Source: Mesoaciditoga sp.
Lineage (GTDB): Bacteria > Thermotogota > Thermotogae > Mesoaciditogales > Mesoaciditogaceae
Direction of reading: 5' to 3'
Assembly (NCBI GenBank): GCA_002878315.1
Contig: PNIW01000002.1
Coordinates: forward strand, 39,909-103,908
Length of the DNA: 64,000 bases
Shown: piece by piece, positions 1 to 10,502 of the stretch
How the letters are laid out: every line of letters starts with the position of its first letter
How positions within the stretch are numbered: position 1 is the stretch's first letter
Notes under the pieces: generated by a model
The model's database searches: none
The model's input: the letters and a program-made list of their open reading frames with translations, nothing else
Told to the model about the DNA's origin: nothing
Program-made: the position numbers and the translations under genes

Positions 1-1207
1 GACTGGCATGATCTTTTCAAAGACGGTCGTTACCTTCTGGGAGTCTATGGGTGGAGACCTTGGAAAGACGCTTTCACAGATCGTTGATACCTTTAACTCC
101 CAGCACGCAAATATCGAGGTAAAGGCAATATACGTTGGAAGTTATGCAACTCTCCAGCAAAAATTGCTTGCAAGTGCGGTCGGTGGTGGACTGCCGACAA
201 TGAGTCAGGTTTATTCGAACTGGACCGCCGCTTTAATGAAATCTAACGTTATCCAGCCAATGCAAACCTTCATAGATAATCCTCAAATTGGGCTTTCAAA
301 AAGTCAGTTAGACGATATCTGGGAACCATTCTTAAAGGCTAATACCTGGAATGGAAAGATTTACACACTACCATTTAACAAATCGATATACATAATGTAT
401 GTAAATGAAGACGCCCTTGCACTTGCCGGAGTGAGTATTCCAAAAACAGTTCCAGAACTTATAAAGGATCTTCCATTGCTGACCATAAGAGATTCATCGG
501 GAAAGGTCATCCAGTACGCTCTCGGTCTGAGAACTACTGTAGACACCTTTGAGGTTTTCTTAAGACAAAATGGAGCCGATTTTATAAATTCTGATTACAC
601 GAAGGCTACTTTGGATACTCCAGTTGCCCTCGAAACTCTCCAGACGCTTGTTGACATGATAAAGACCGGAGATGTCCTTGCTCAGGGCGGATACTTGGAC
701 GGTCCGTTTGGAAATGGCCAGATAGCAATGTATATAGATACCTCGGCGGGAATGTCTTACACGGCAAACAGCGTTGGAGGTAAATTCTCATGGACAATAG
801 CACCAGTGCCAGCATGGAAGACGCAGGCACCTCCATTTGCGGGAACTGACCTTGCGATCTTCAACACTGCAAGCCCGGCCGAACAGGAAGCCGCATGGGA
901 GTTCGTCAAGTTCCTTTTGAGCCCACAGATTCAGGCATTCTGGGCAATAAAGACGGGATATTTGCCTGTGACAAAGAGTGCTATTGAAACTCAAGCATGG
1001 AAGGATTATGTGGCATCTAATCCGATGGCCAACGTGCTCGTATCTCAGATTCCTTATGGTTCGTCCGATCCCGGAATTGCGGCGTGGAGCCAGATAAGAA
1101 ATGATGTCGGTACTCTTGTCTCCGATGCGATGTTCTTCAAAATGACCCCTCAGGAAGCTTTGAGGCTGGCGCAGCAAGAGGTTACAAAGGATCTTCAGAG
1201 TCAGTAA
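1..1207 (+). CDS. ABC transporter extracellular solute-binding protein (family 1, sugar-type), 5'-truncated by window edge
   Basis: ORF open to window start; TVVTFWESMGGDLGKTLSQIVDTFNSQHANIEV... typical of mature SBP_bac_1; no signal peptide present so N-terminus lies outside. Confidence 0.85.
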   Translation, partial: TGMIFSKTVVTFWESMGGDLGKTLSQIVDTFNSQHANIEVKAIYVGSYATLQQKLLASAVGGGLPTMSQVYSNWTAALMKSNVIQPMQTFIDNPQIGLSKSQLDDIWEPFLKANTWNGKIYTLPFNKSIYIMYVNEDALALAGVSIPKTVPELIKDLPLLTIRDSSGKVIQYALGLRTTVDTFEVFLRQNGADFINSDYTKATLDTPVALETLQTLVDMIKTGDVLAQGGYLDGPFGNGQIAMYIDTSAGMSYTANSVGGKFSWTIAPVPAWKTQAPPFAGTDLAIFNTASPAEQEAAWEFVKFLLSPQIQAFWAIKTGYLPVTKSAIETQAWKDYVASNPMANVLVSQIPYGSSDPGIAAWSQIRNDVGTLVSDAMFFKMTPQEALRLAQQEVTKDLQSQ

Positions 1208-1209
1208 TG

Positions 1210-1241
1210 AAAAAAGCCCCCCCAAGGGGGGTTTTTTTTTT
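1210..1241. terminator. Bidirectional intrinsic terminator between convergent SBP gene and secF
   Basis: aaaaaagccccccc-aa-ggggggtttttttttt: A-tract, GC stem, T-tract, works on both strands. Confidence 0.85.
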
Positions 1242-2166
1242 ATCTTTTTGCCAGAGATTTTCTTCTTTTCTCAAGCCATCCTATAAGAATGGGGCTTGCT
1301 ATGTATATTGAGGAGTAAGTGCCGGTTACGACTCCAAAACTCATTCCAAATGCAAATGGCCTTAAGACAGAACTTGCGAAGAGGAAAAGTGTGAATACAA
1401 CTATAAAGGTCGTCAAAGACGTGTTGATGGTTCTTGAAAGGGTTTCATTTATGGAGACATTGACGATTTCATCTATTGGATGGCCGTGCATTTTCTTTAA
1501 ATTCTCTCTTATCCTTGAATAGACAACGACTGTATCATTCAACGAATAACCAAGCAAGGTAAGCAATGCGGCAATGGCAGTGCTATCAAAGGTTATCCAG
1601 AACATAGAAAAAAGTCCTGCCGTGATTATCAAATCGTGGGCGAGAGAGGCTAACGCACCGATTCCGAAAACGAAACGGTACCTTATTCCTATGTATATGA
1701 GCAAGAGTATAACCACTATTATCGCAGCCCACATTGAAGATTGCCTTAAACTTGCTGCGGCGTAACCGCTGACGGTCTGAAATGATTCGAATTTTACGTT
1801 CAAATTGTCCTTGGCGGCAACACTTTGAACTGCCGAGTATAATTTTTCCTTTTGAGCCGCGTTGTAAAATTGCTTAACCGTTAGATCGAAAAGAGATCTT
1901 GTATTCGCATTGGCTCCCGTTATGGATGTCATTTTAACTATACTCGCATTTGCAAATGCCGGATCTGCCTGTGAAAAGATTTTTCTGACATCTCCAACCT
2001 GCAAATCAGTTTTGTTGAAAGAGGCCGTTATCATCGTTCCTCCGGCAAAGTCAACTCCGAAATTGAATCCTTTTACAAGTATAAAAACTATGGAAAGTGC
2101 TATTACAGTTAAAGATATGCCAATGAAGATGTACCTCGGCCCAACAAAGTTTATCATCTTTCTCAT
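1240..2166 (-). CDS. secF: Protein translocase subunit SecF
   Basis: 308 aa; NFGVDFAGGTMI, multiple TM, adjacent to secD. Confidence 0.95.
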   Translation of the reverse strand: MRKMINFVGPRYIFIGISLTVIALSIVFILVKGFNFGVDFAGGTMITASFNKTDLQVGDVRKIFSQADPAFANASIVKMTSITGANANTRSLFDLTVKQFYNAAQKEKLYSAVQSVAAKDNLNVKFESFQTVSGYAAASLRQSSMWAAIIVVILLLIYIGIRYRFVFGIGALASLAHDLIITAGLFSMFWITFDSTAIAALLTLLGYSLNDTVVVYSRIRENLKKMHGHPIDEIVNVSINETLSRTINTSLTTFIVVFTLFLFASSVLRPFAFGMSFGVVTGTYSSIYIASPILIGWLEKRRKSLAKR

Positions 2167-3593
2167 TTTTTATTTCCTCCCTTTTTTTGTTCAGGATTTA
2201 CGTTTTTTTGGACGGGATTAACAGATTGAACCTGTCCGGCATTTGACGCTGGGAGGTATTTATTCTTAATGAATGGTGAAAAGTAATCCATGAAAACCCT
2301 TGAAAAAACAAGAGAGGTAAAGATCGTACCAAGTATACCTATTGTAAGTGTTACAGCAAACCCTTTTATTGATCCTGTTCCGAAATAGTAAAGCACGAAG
2401 GCGACTATAAGCGTGGAAATATTTGCATCTAATATAACGGCCGTTGATCTTGTAAAACCTGCCGTTATAGCGGCCTTTGGGGTTTTCCCGGTTCTCATTT
2501 CTTCCTTTATTCTCTCAAAGATTATGACATTACCGTCAACTGTTATGCCTATCGTCAGTATAACACCCGCTATACCCGGAAGAGTCAAAATACTGTGTGT
2601 TAGTGCGAGCATTCCAAGTATGAAGAGAGAATTGTAAATAAGGGCTAAGTCGGCAACCAATCCTATCAGCGGGCCATAGTAAATGAGCATGTAAGCAAGC
2701 ACTATGGCTATTCCTATAAGACCAACAATGATACTTGTGTGTATAACATCACTACCAAGAGTCGGTCCTATCGTCCGCTCCTCGGACAGATTGAGGGTTA
2801 CAGGCAAATTACCGCTACGAATAAGGGCCGCAAGATCCTGAGCCTGCTTGAATGTGAAGTTTCCAGTTATCTGGGCACGTCCACCTTGAATCGGCTGCTG
2901 GACTATAGGCGCGCTTAAGACGTAATTATCTAACACTATTGCAAGCGGCTTTCCTACAAGAGCCTGCGTTATCTGGTAAAAATCCTGGGCACCCTTTGCA
3001 TTGAATGAAAGATCTATTTCCCATCCACCAGTCGATGTGTTGATGGCCGCATTGGCATTTGAGACCTCGCTACCATTCAATTGCAAAGTGCCGGCTCCAA
3101 CCTGAATATTTCTATTGACAAGGTACCATGTATTTGGGGGAACACTCGGATCTTTAGACAAAAGCCATTCCGCTCCGGCATACTGTAGTCCTATCTTCGG
3201 AGCAGGTTTGACAGGCGACTGAACTGTGTCGAGGACCTGCGCAAAATACAATTCTCCTCTTTGGCCAATCAGATTCTCGGCTTGCTGGGGATTATCTATG
3301 CCAGGAATTTCAACTCTTATACCGTTGTTACCAAGTGTTGAGACATTGGCCTCGGTATAGTTGGCATCATCAAGCCTTCTTCTTAAAATAGTTACAACCT
3401 GATTTGCAGTATCGGGAGTGATATTGCCTGAGAAAGTGTACTCAAGCAAGGATCCACCTTTTATATCCAAACCAAGAGGTATATTGCCAAACAACCCCGT
3501 GTTAGAGGGGTTCATCGGATAGAAGAGAAAAAACATGACAACGAATAAAACGATTAAAACAACCGTTATTCTTATTGTACTATGCCTCATCAC
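2163..3593 (-). CDS. secD: Protein translocase subunit SecD
   Basis: 476 aa; LGLDIKGGSLLEY, TVDGNVIIFERIKEE motif; 4 bp overlap with secF. Confidence 0.95.
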   Translation of the reverse strand: MMRHSTIRITVVLIVLFVVMFFLFYPMNPSNTGLFGNIPLGLDIKGGSLLEYTFSGNITPDTANQVVTILRRRLDDANYTEANVSTLGNNGIRVEIPGIDNPQQAENLIGQRGELYFAQVLDTVQSPVKPAPKIGLQYAGAEWLLSKDPSVPPNTWYLVNRNIQVGAGTLQLNGSEVSNANAAINTSTGGWEIDLSFNAKGAQDFYQITQALVGKPLAIVLDNYVLSAPIVQQPIQGGRAQITGNFTFKQAQDLAALIRSGNLPVTLNLSEERTIGPTLGSDVIHTSIIVGLIGIAIVLAYMLIYYGPLIGLVADLALIYNSLFILGMLALTHSILTLPGIAGVILTIGITVDGNVIIFERIKEEMRTGKTPKAAITAGFTRSTAVILDANISTLIVAFVLYYFGTGSIKGFAVTLTIGILGTIFTSLVFSRVFMDYFSPFIKNKYLPASNAGQVQSVNPVQKNVNPEQKKGGNKK

Positions 3594-3619
3594 GAAGGCC
3601 TAAGGCCTTTCACCTCCAC

Positions 3620-4054
3620 TCATTTGCTTTCTGAATTCTTTGATTCATAAGAATCTTTTAACTCGTCTTTGTTTCCATTTTTTGAGTCTTCGGCTTTAGA
3701 GTCATCTGTCCCCTCGCTCTTTATGACAGATGATATGGCGCGCTTCGTGACTTCCATTTCTGTATTTCCGGTTCTTATTTTGACTGTATTGTTCTTGATA
3801 TCCGTTACTTTCCCGATAACTCCCCCTATTGTAACGACCGTATCTCCCCTTTTGAGATTGCCCATCATCTTCTCAAAAGTTTTGTTTTGCCTTCTTTGAG
3901 GGAAGATAAGCAAAAAATAGAAGATCGCAACGATGACAACAAGCCATATTATCATCGTTAATATGCCCGCATCTCCACCTCCGCTTGCCGCAGGTGCTGT
4001 GGATTGAGGGGCAGTTGAACCCGGTGCTGCTGCCAGTACGATTTTGTCTAACAC
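3620..4054 (-). CDS. yajC: Preprotein translocase subunit YajC
   Basis: TM + FPQRRQNKTFEKMMGNLKRGDTVVTIGGVIGKV. Confidence 0.9.
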   Translation of the reverse strand: MLDKIVLAAAPGSTAPQSTAPAASGGGDAGILTMIIWLVVIVAIFYFLLIFPQRRQNKTFEKMMGNLKRGDTVVTIGGVIGKVTDIKNNTVKIRTGNTEMEVTKRAISSVIKSEGTDDSKAEDSKNGNKDELKDSYESKNSESK

Positions 4055-4079
4055 TTAAATTATTCCTCCCTTCAATTAA

Positions 4080-4901
4080 TCAATTTCTATGAATATTCAA
4101 AATCCTTCTTGCTTCATCAGGTGTTGCAATTTCGCGACCAATACTTTTCGCGATTTTAACAACATTTTCAACAAGTTCGGCGTTGGATTTTGCAAGAACT
4201 CCCTTTGAAATGTATATGTTATCCTCGAGACCGACCCTTACATTGCCTCCTATGGCAATTGCGATGGCGGCCATCTCGAATTCATGCTTTCCAATTCCAG
4301 CAACTGTCCACGTTGCATCGGAAGGTATCGAGTCTGCCATTCTTACAAGATTTCTCACGTCTGCCGGACATGCCCCGGGAACTCCGAGGACAAAGTCAAA
4401 GTGAAGATGGCCATTTATTATGCCTTCTTTGACTACTCTTAAAGCGTTTGAAATATGTCCTAACTCAAAGCATTCAAATTCAGGCATTACGTTCACTTCG
4501 GCCATCTTCGAAGCAAAGTGCCTTATGAGAGGCATATCATTTACAAAGATATCGTCGCCGAAATTCGTTGTTCCCGTGTCCAAAGAAGCCATCTCGGTTC
4601 CGGAATATATAGACTGAAGCCTTTCTTCTGCGCTCATTCCAACGGCTCCACCCGTTGAAACTTGAATGATGAGATCCGGTGCTTTTTCTCTTATCAGGCC
4701 TATAACCTTTTTGAATACGTTCACGTCCTGGGTAGGTTTGCCATCTTCATCTCTGACATGAAGATGGACTATCGAAGCCCCCGCCTTGTACGATAAGAAG
4801 GCTTCATTTGCTATCTCTTCGGGAGTCAGGGGAATGTAAGGTGTTTGTGCTCTTGTAACTTCGGCACCACAAATGGCCGCAGTTATTATGAGTTTATCCA
4901 T
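4080..4901 (-). CDS. kce: 3-keto-5-aminohexanoate cleavage enzyme family (BKACE)
   Basis: [34 protein letters not shown]...GASIVHLHVRDEDGKPTQD; start refined to internal Met of the 288-aa ORF. Confidence 0.85.
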   Translation of the reverse strand: MDKLIITAAICGAEVTRAQTPYIPLTPEEIANEAFLSYKAGASIVHLHVRDEDGKPTQDVNVFKKVIGLIREKAPDLIIQVSTGGAVGMSAEERLQSIYSGTEMASLDTGTTNFGDDIFVNDMPLIRHFASKMAEVNVMPEFECFELGHISNALRVVKEGIINGHLHFDFVLGVPGACPADVRNLVRMADSIPSDATWTVAGIGKHEFEMAAIAIAIGGNVRVGLEDNIYISKGVLAKSNAELVENVVKIAKSIGREIATPDEARRILNIHRN

Positions 4902-5317
4902 TATACCTTCCTTACCTTTCTTTGCCTCTCCTGTGGCACAACGCACGTTCCACTTGCCTTAGCGACAAGAACCGGCTTTTCAAGTATATCACATCCACCA
5001 GCATCGTCCACAGGGGCGATGACCTTGTAAGCCTCAAAATACATCTTTCTTGATGTTTTCCCGAATTCAGTTATCTTGCCGTAAACCTCGATGTAATCAC
5101 CGGCATGAACTGGAGCAAGGAACTCTACCATATCATAGGCTCTAAATAAACCTTCGTCCCCATCTGAATTTATAAGTAATTCCGTTGCCGCATCTCCAAA
5201 AAATTGCATTATCTTTGCGCCATCAACGAGCCCACCGGCGTAATGCACGTCTGACTGGGATATTCTTACCCTTATCATTGGCTTTGTCCAGTCTTCGTAA
5301 GCCATCTCACTCACCAA
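4901..5317 (-). CDS. kal: 3-aminobutyryl-CoA ammonia lyase family (hotdog fold)
   Basis: [35 protein letters not shown]...[18 protein letters not shown]; adjacent to kce. Exact start (5317 or 5305) uncertain. Confidence 0.8.
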   Translation of the reverse strand: MVSEMAYEDWTKPMIRVRISQSDVHYAGGLVDGAKIMQFFGDAATELLINSDGDEGLFRAYDMVEFLAPVHAGDYIEVYGKITEFGKTSRKMYFEAYKVIAPVDDAGGCDILEKPVLVAKASGTCVVPQERQRKVRKV

Positions 5318-7217
5318 AGGAAGTCTGACTTTTATCTTTTATCTCTTTTGAAATTTTGGAGATAAAATCATCAATTTTGAGATCGCCAAGATCTTTTCCG
5401 CTTCTTAATCTCACGGCAACGCTTCCTGTCTCGACCTCTCTGTCTCCAATTACAAGCATGTAAGGAACTTTTTGGATCTGGGCCTCTCTTATCTTGTAAT
5501 TTATCTTCCTTGGCTTATCGTCAAGAATCGTCCTTATTTCTTTTTCGTCTAACATCTGCGCAATTTTTTTCGCGTATTCCGCATGCTTGTCAGATATGGG
5601 AAGAACAGCAACCTGAACCGGAGAAATCCATACAGGAAAAGCGCCGGCATAATGCTCTATCAGTATCCCTATAAATCTCTCGATGGATCCGTATATAACT
5701 CTGTGGATCATAACGGGTCTGTGATCCATGTTATCAGAACCTGTGTAAGAAATTCCGAAGCGTTCTGGCATCAAAAAGTCGAGTTGAATCGTTGCGCACT
5801 GCCATGTCCTTCCTATCGAGTCTTTGACGTGAAAGTCTATCTTCGGGCCGTAAAATGCCCCATCGCCTTCGTTAACCTGATATGGAAGTCCAACATGCTC
5901 GAGTGCGGCGCGAAGGGCATTTGTGGATTTTTCCCATATCTCGTCAGATCCCATGGAATTCTCAGGCCTTGTCGATAGTTCGACCTTGTAAGGAAATCCA
6001 AAAAGTTTGTACGTTTTGTCTATTAAAGAAATAACGCCCTTTATTTCGTCTTCTATTTGATCTTCCGTGCAGAAAATATGGGCATCATCCTGCGTAAAAG
6101 CGCGAGTCCTGAAAAGGCCATGAACCACACCGCTTCTTTCGTAACGGTGGACAGTTCCGAGTTCGCACATTCTCAAAGGGAGATCTTTGTAACTTTTAGT
6201 CTGGGATTTGTATATCATTATATGGCCTGGACAGTTCATCGGCTTTATCGCATACATCTGGTTTTCTTTTTCAGTAAAGTACATATTCTCTTTGTAATGA
6301 TCCCAGTGGCCAGACTGTCTCCATAGACTTTCATTCATGACCATTGGCGTGACGACCTCAACATAACCGGCCTTTTTGTGTTCTTCACGCCAGTACTTCT
6401 CGAGTTCCCGCCTTATGATGGTACCCTTGGGATGGAAAAATACCATGCCGGGGGCGACATCCGGGTGGATGGAAAAAAGATCGAGTTGAGGGCCGAGCTT
6501 TCTATGATCTCTTTTTTCTGCTTCCTCCATCATTTTCAAATAACCTTCGAGATCTTCCTTTTTGTAAAAGGCTGTCCCGTAGATCCTTTGGAGCATTTTG
6601 TTCTTCTCATCGCCACGCCAGTAAGCGCCGGCCACATTTAGAAGTTTGAAATACTTTACCTTTCCGGTCGATGGCATATGAGGCCCCCTGCAAAGATCGA
6701 CAAATTCACCCTGTCTGTAAAGCGTGACACTGTCTTCGTTGAGATCCTTTATTATTTCAACCTTGTACGGCTGATCTTTGGATTTAAAATAATCGATGGC
6801 CTCTTTGGAAGGCATGGAGAATTTTTCCAGCGGGAGATCCTCTTTTATTATTTTTTTCATTTCTTCTTCTATCTTTTTCAGTTCATCTTCATTAAGAGGC
6901 ACATCCACATCAACATCGTAGTAAAAGCCATTTTCTATTGTTGGTCCTATGGCAAATTTTGCGTTTTTGTAAATCCTTTGAATTGCCTGGGCCATTATGT
7001 GGCTCATTGTGTGCCTGTAAAGTTCTCCAGCCCTCGGATCCTCCGCTGTAAAGAGTTCTACCTTGTCTTCAGGCTTTACCGTGTAAAATAAATCCACAAT
7101 CTCCTTTCCGACAACTCCGCCGACAATCTTTGAATCAAGATTTAGCGCTTTTATCAAATCCTTAATCGTGCCTTCATGAACATCGTAAGACTTTCCGTTA
7201 AAGATCAATTTGGCCAA
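5307..7217 (-). CDS. thrS: Threonine--tRNA ligase
   Basis: 636 aa; TGS domain, [15 protein letters not shown], class II motifs [12 protein letters not shown]. Confidence 0.97.
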   Translation of the reverse strand: MAKLIFNGKSYDVHEGTIKDLIKALNLDSKIVGGVVGKEIVDLFYTVKPEDKVELFTAEDPRAGELYRHTMSHIMAQAIQRIYKNAKFAIGPTIENGFYYDVDVDVPLNEDELKKIEEEMKKIIKEDLPLEKFSMPSKEAIDYFKSKDQPYKVEIIKDLNEDSVTLYRQGEFVDLCRGPHMPSTGKVKYFKLLNVAGAYWRGDEKNKMLQRIYGTAFYKKEDLEGYLKMMEEAEKRDHRKLGPQLDLFSIHPDVAPGMVFFHPKGTIIRRELEKYWREEHKKAGYVEVVTPMVMNESLWRQSGHWDHYKENMYFTEKENQMYAIKPMNCPGHIMIYKSQTKSYKDLPLRMCELGTVHRYERSGVVHGLFRTRAFTQDDAHIFCTEDQIEDEIKGVISLIDKTYKLFGFPYKVELSTRPENSMGSDEIWEKSTNALRAALEHVGLPYQVNEGDGAFYGPKIDFHVKDSIGRTWQCATIQLDFLMPERFGISYTGSDNMDHRPVMIHRVIYGSIERFIGILIEHYAGAFPVWISPVQVAVLPISDKHAEYAKKIAQMLDEKEIRTILDDKPRKINYKIREAQIQKVPYMLVIGDREVETGSVAVRLRSGKDLGDLKIDDFISKISKEIKDKSQTSFGE

Positions 7218-7327
7218 TTAGTCCACCCTCTTAAACAACTTTTGAATTATTATACCATACCCGACAAAATTAAAATTTAGTGCGCACATATAATTTAGAA
7301 ACTGAATTATCGCTACGAAAAGAATTG

Positions 7328-7392
7328 GTATGCCCGTAGCATGTAAAATTCAATTGGCAAATCTCAGCTGACTTGTCAATTATCAATTGGAA
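7328..7392. repeat. Intergenic AT-rich repeat unit (copy A of a dispersed repeat)
   Basis: tatgcccgtagcatgtaaaattcaattggcaaatctcagctgacttgtcaattatcaattgg; shares gtagcatgta/aatt-caattg...caaat blocks with 41862-41940 in inverted orientation. Confidence 0.5.
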
Positions 7393-8030
7393 ATGGTTTT
7401 AAAGTACTTCAAAATTCCGTTGTCGTACACAAGCGCTTCTTTCCATATGTTAACAGGATTTTCAAGCCATTTTTCCCTTGCAGGATTTGACATGAAAAAC
7501 GGTTCTATTAAAACGGCTGGAACCTGCGCATACCTTAAAACGTAATACTCTTCCTGGATTAGATCTCCGCTTACACCTGTAAAATTCTCGAAAGCCTCAA
7601 GAATGATTTTGGCAGCAAGTTCTGAGGTATCGGTCGTGCTCCAGTAAAAGGCCTGGGGTCTATCTATATCTGGAGCCCCTTCTATCGAATTGTGATGCAT
7701 GCACAGAAAAAGATCGGCATGGAGATTGTTGGCAAGCGCTATCCTCGATTGAAGGGAGACGTACACGTCCGTGGCCCTTGTAAGGTATACCGAAGCACCC
7801 TGAACCTTCAATATACTCGCGAGATCGAGCGCAACCTGCAAATTTATTGTTTTTTCAAGCAATCCTGTCGGCCCTATTGCTCCTGTATCCTCGCCACCGT
7901 GACCGGGATCGAGAACTATTATCTTTCCTTTCAGTACGTTCATAAATGTTGCGTTTGGAGTAACATCTGCCATGATTATGGCAGAAAGTGAAAGACTTAA
8001 TACTACAAAAAGGATGAGAATCTTTCTCAT
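7383..8030 (-). CDS. N-acetylmuramoyl-L-alanine amidase (Amidase_3), secreted
   Basis: Signal peptide; IVLDPGHGGEDTGAIGPTGLLEKTINLQVALDLA; CMHHNS; VLIEPFFMSN. Confidence 0.9.
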   Translation of the reverse strand: MRKILILFVVLSLSLSAIIMADVTPNATFMNVLKGKIIVLDPGHGGEDTGAIGPTGLLEKTINLQVALDLASILKVQGASVYLTRATDVYVSLQSRIALANNLHADLFLCMHHNSIEGAPDIDRPQAFYWSTTDTSELAAKIILEAFENFTGVSGDLIQEEYYVLRYAQVPAVLIEPFFMSNPAREKWLENPVNIWKEALVYDNGILKYFKTISN

Positions 8031-8048
8031 GACGCGCCTCCAGAAAAT

Positions 8049-9536
8049 TTAAACGGATTTATACATTCTGTAAAGAGAAAAATTAGGAGCGAATTTGAAG
8101 ATCGCGAATGATTTTGGCGGCAGTTCAAAATCTATCTCGGAGACTCTCGAGATCGCCTCGCCTTCACCGAAGATCTTTTCGAGTCTAACGTGATGCATGA
8201 AATACGCGAAAGGAATGGGTGTCTTTTCAATTACTTTAGAATCAGAAAAGTTGGCGAAGAAAAAGAGCGTATCTTTTGGATCCCTTGTGTATCTGCCAAA
8301 TCCGGCGATGAAAGGATTTTGAAAATCGATTTTTAGGTACTTACCACCGTTAAGGGCCTTTTCACGGCGTCTTATCTCGAACGCTTTGATTACGAATTCT
8401 CTGAACTCCCAGTCCCATCTTCCTTGATCCCAAATCATCGGCCTTCTGTTGTCGGGATCGCCATCGCCGTACATTCCGTTTTCTTCTCCATAATAGAGGA
8501 AGGGATTGCCGGGGTAAGCGATCTGGAAGGCGATTGCCATTTTTTTAAAGGCCCTGTCCTTTATAAGTGAATTCATTCTCGGCGTGTCATGAGATGAGAT
8601 CATATTCCACGATTTGCAAAGTTTTTCTCCGCTTTCCTCTACCATTCTGTCAAGACCATGTTTTAAGGTTGAAACGGTAAAATTGCCATTGATGGTGTTT
8701 AAAAGCAGTGTGGAAAAATAATAATTCATAACTCCGTCTAATGATCTTAGCCACTCGTCGGGATAACCGCTCACCTCTCCTACGACAAACGAGTCTGATT
8801 TTACGGATTTGGCGCTTTCGACGATCAGAGAATTTATCTTGTGGCCAAGATCGTGAGCACAATCAAGCCTCCATCCATCTGCGCCTATCATCAAGTAACG
8901 CTTGACGACGGAATCTTCGCCCGTAAAGAGTATGTGTTTAAGTTCTTCATTTTCAAGGTTAAGTTCGGGAAGCAGTTTTATGTCTAACCACGCCCTGAAA
9001 TCATCCGGCCATTTTCTGAATTCAAAAAAATCCCTGTACGGAGAGTTCGGATCGTTGTAGGCTCCGCCATTTCCATATTTTTTTGATTTGTTAAACCACA
9101 CGCTGTCAACACCGACATGGTTAAAGACTCCGTCGAGAATAACCCTTATCTCTCTTTTGTGAGATTCTTCGAATAATTTAGCAAGGGTGTTTTCATCTCC
9201 AAATTGTGGATCCACGACAAAATTATGGGTATCATATTTGTGATTCGTCGAGGCCAAAAAGATAGGCGTCAGGTATATCACGTTGACTCCCAGGGACTTT
9301 ACGTAATCAAGACTGTCTATTATTCCATCTAAATCCCCGCCAAAAAACTCGAGCCCGTGGCTTTCCCGTCTCGGCATTTCATCCCAGTTTCTAATAATTC
9401 CTCCGTCTCGGCTGTAGAGCCCTTCTTTAACCTTTTTCTCAAAATTCTTTCCTCTTTTGAACCTATCAACGAATATTTGATAGACTATCTGCGACTCCTG
9501 CCAGTTTATTGCCACCACTCCCTTCGATGAATTCAA
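8049..9536 (-). CDS. GH13 alpha-amylase / neopullulanase-like glycosidase
   Basis: VYQIFVDRFKRG; DGVFNHVG; DGWRLDCAHD; SSHDTPR motifs. Confidence 0.9.
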   Translation of the reverse strand: MNSSKGVVAINWQESQIVYQIFVDRFKRGKNFEKKVKEGLYSRDGGIIRNWDEMPRRESHGLEFFGGDLDGIIDSLDYVKSLGVNVIYLTPIFLASTNHKYDTHNFVVDPQFGDENTLAKLFEESHKREIRVILDGVFNHVGVDSVWFNKSKKYGNGGAYNDPNSPYRDFFEFRKWPDDFRAWLDIKLLPELNLENEELKHILFTGEDSVVKRYLMIGADGWRLDCAHDLGHKINSLIVESAKSVKSDSFVVGEVSGYPDEWLRSLDGVMNYYFSTLLLNTINGNFTVSTLKHGLDRMVEESGEKLCKSWNMISSHDTPRMNSLIKDRAFKKMAIAFQIAYPGNPFLYYGEENGMYGDGDPDNRRPMIWDQGRWDWEFREFVIKAFEIRRREKALNGGKYLKIDFQNPFIAGFGRYTRDPKDTLFFFANFSDSKVIEKTPIPFAYFMHHVRLEKIFGEGEAISRVSEIDFELPPKSFAIFKFAPNFSLYRMYKSV

Positions 9537-9539
9537 ATC

Positions 9540-10502
9540 TCAGTATATCCAGGATTTATCACGGTTCACATCTACCTTAATACGATCCCCAATTTTCTTT
9601 GAATTGTTCTTTAAATATGCCGTTATTTCGGTATTGTCCTTTTTTAGATGAAACAAAGAGTATCTGGCATTTACCGGATCTATCGAAATTATCTCAAACT
9701 CCGTACCATTGCCGGACTCGTATACCGCGTCCGGTCTGAATGCAAGGATTTTACCGGATGGTGCGTCGAAAAGATCCGAAACGGTATTTAGGCCAAGGGG
9801 CGAGGTAAGAATCGCGGCATCAAGGGTTCGAGGATTGTTATACACGTTCATGGAAAGATCGTCCTGGACTATCTTTCCATCTATCATGATTATCATGCGG
9901 TTGGAAATGGCAAGAGCGTCGAGTACATCGGAGACAACCAAAATGTAAGTTTTGCCAAGGCTCAAAAGATTCTTTTTTAGATCTGCCCTAACGAATTGTT
10001 TTTGATATGCGTCTAACCTTGAAAATGGCTCATCTAACATCAATATGTCAAACTCTCTTACCGTCTCTCTCGCAAAGGCTGTTGCCTGCTTTAACCCTTC
10101 TGGAAGATTTTTTGGCATAAAAGAAAGGCTTTCCTCGAGTCCTCCATCGATCTCTCGTGCCCTTTTTTTGACCCTTCCGTTTATTTCATCATTTTTTACC
10201 TTTTTTACGGTCAGAGGAAAGGATATATTCTTAAAAGTGTTCATATGGGGAAAAAGCGCGTACTCTTGAAACATCATAGCCATGCGCCTTAAGTGTGGCT
10301 GGAAATGAGACATATCCACTCCATTTAAGATTACGGATCCCGTCGATGGTATCAATCCGCAAATGGCCCTCAAAAGTGTCGATTTTCCTGATCCGGAAGG
10401 ACCTAAGATGGCAAGAACATCTCCTTTTTCGATCGAAAAACTTACAGGTCCCAATCTAAAAGTTCCGATCTTTGCCTCAAGTTCCCTAATTTCAAGGTAC
10501 AT
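9540..10502 (-). CDS. ABC transporter ATP-binding protein, sugar (MalK/UgpC)-like, with degenerate signature and H-loop
   Basis: Walker A GPSGSGKST, Q-loop FQEYALFPHM, Walker B DILMLDEP; signature LPEGL instead of LSGGQ, VVSD instead of VTHD; TOBE-like C-terminus. Confidence 0.85.
   Translation of the reverse strand: MYLEIRELEAKIGTFRLGPVSFSIEKGDVLAILGPSGSGKSTLLRAICGLIPSTGSVILNGVDMSHFQPHLRRMAMMFQEYALFPHMNTFKNISFPLTVKKVKNDEINGRVKKRAREIDGGLEESLSFMPKNLPEGLKQATAFARETVREFDILMLDEPFSRLDAYQKQFVRADLKKNLLSLGKTYILVVSDVLDALAISNRMIIMIDGKIVQDDLSMNVYNNPRTLDAAILTSPLGLNTVSDLFDAPSGKILAFRPDAVYESGNGTEFEIISIDPVNARYSLFHLKKDNTEITAYLKNNSKKIGDRIKVDVNRDKSWIY

Noticed and set aside
5307-7217. T-box or other riboswitch leader upstream of thrS
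   Set aside because: The short upstream region lacks a T-box consensus or an obvious antiterminator/terminator pair.
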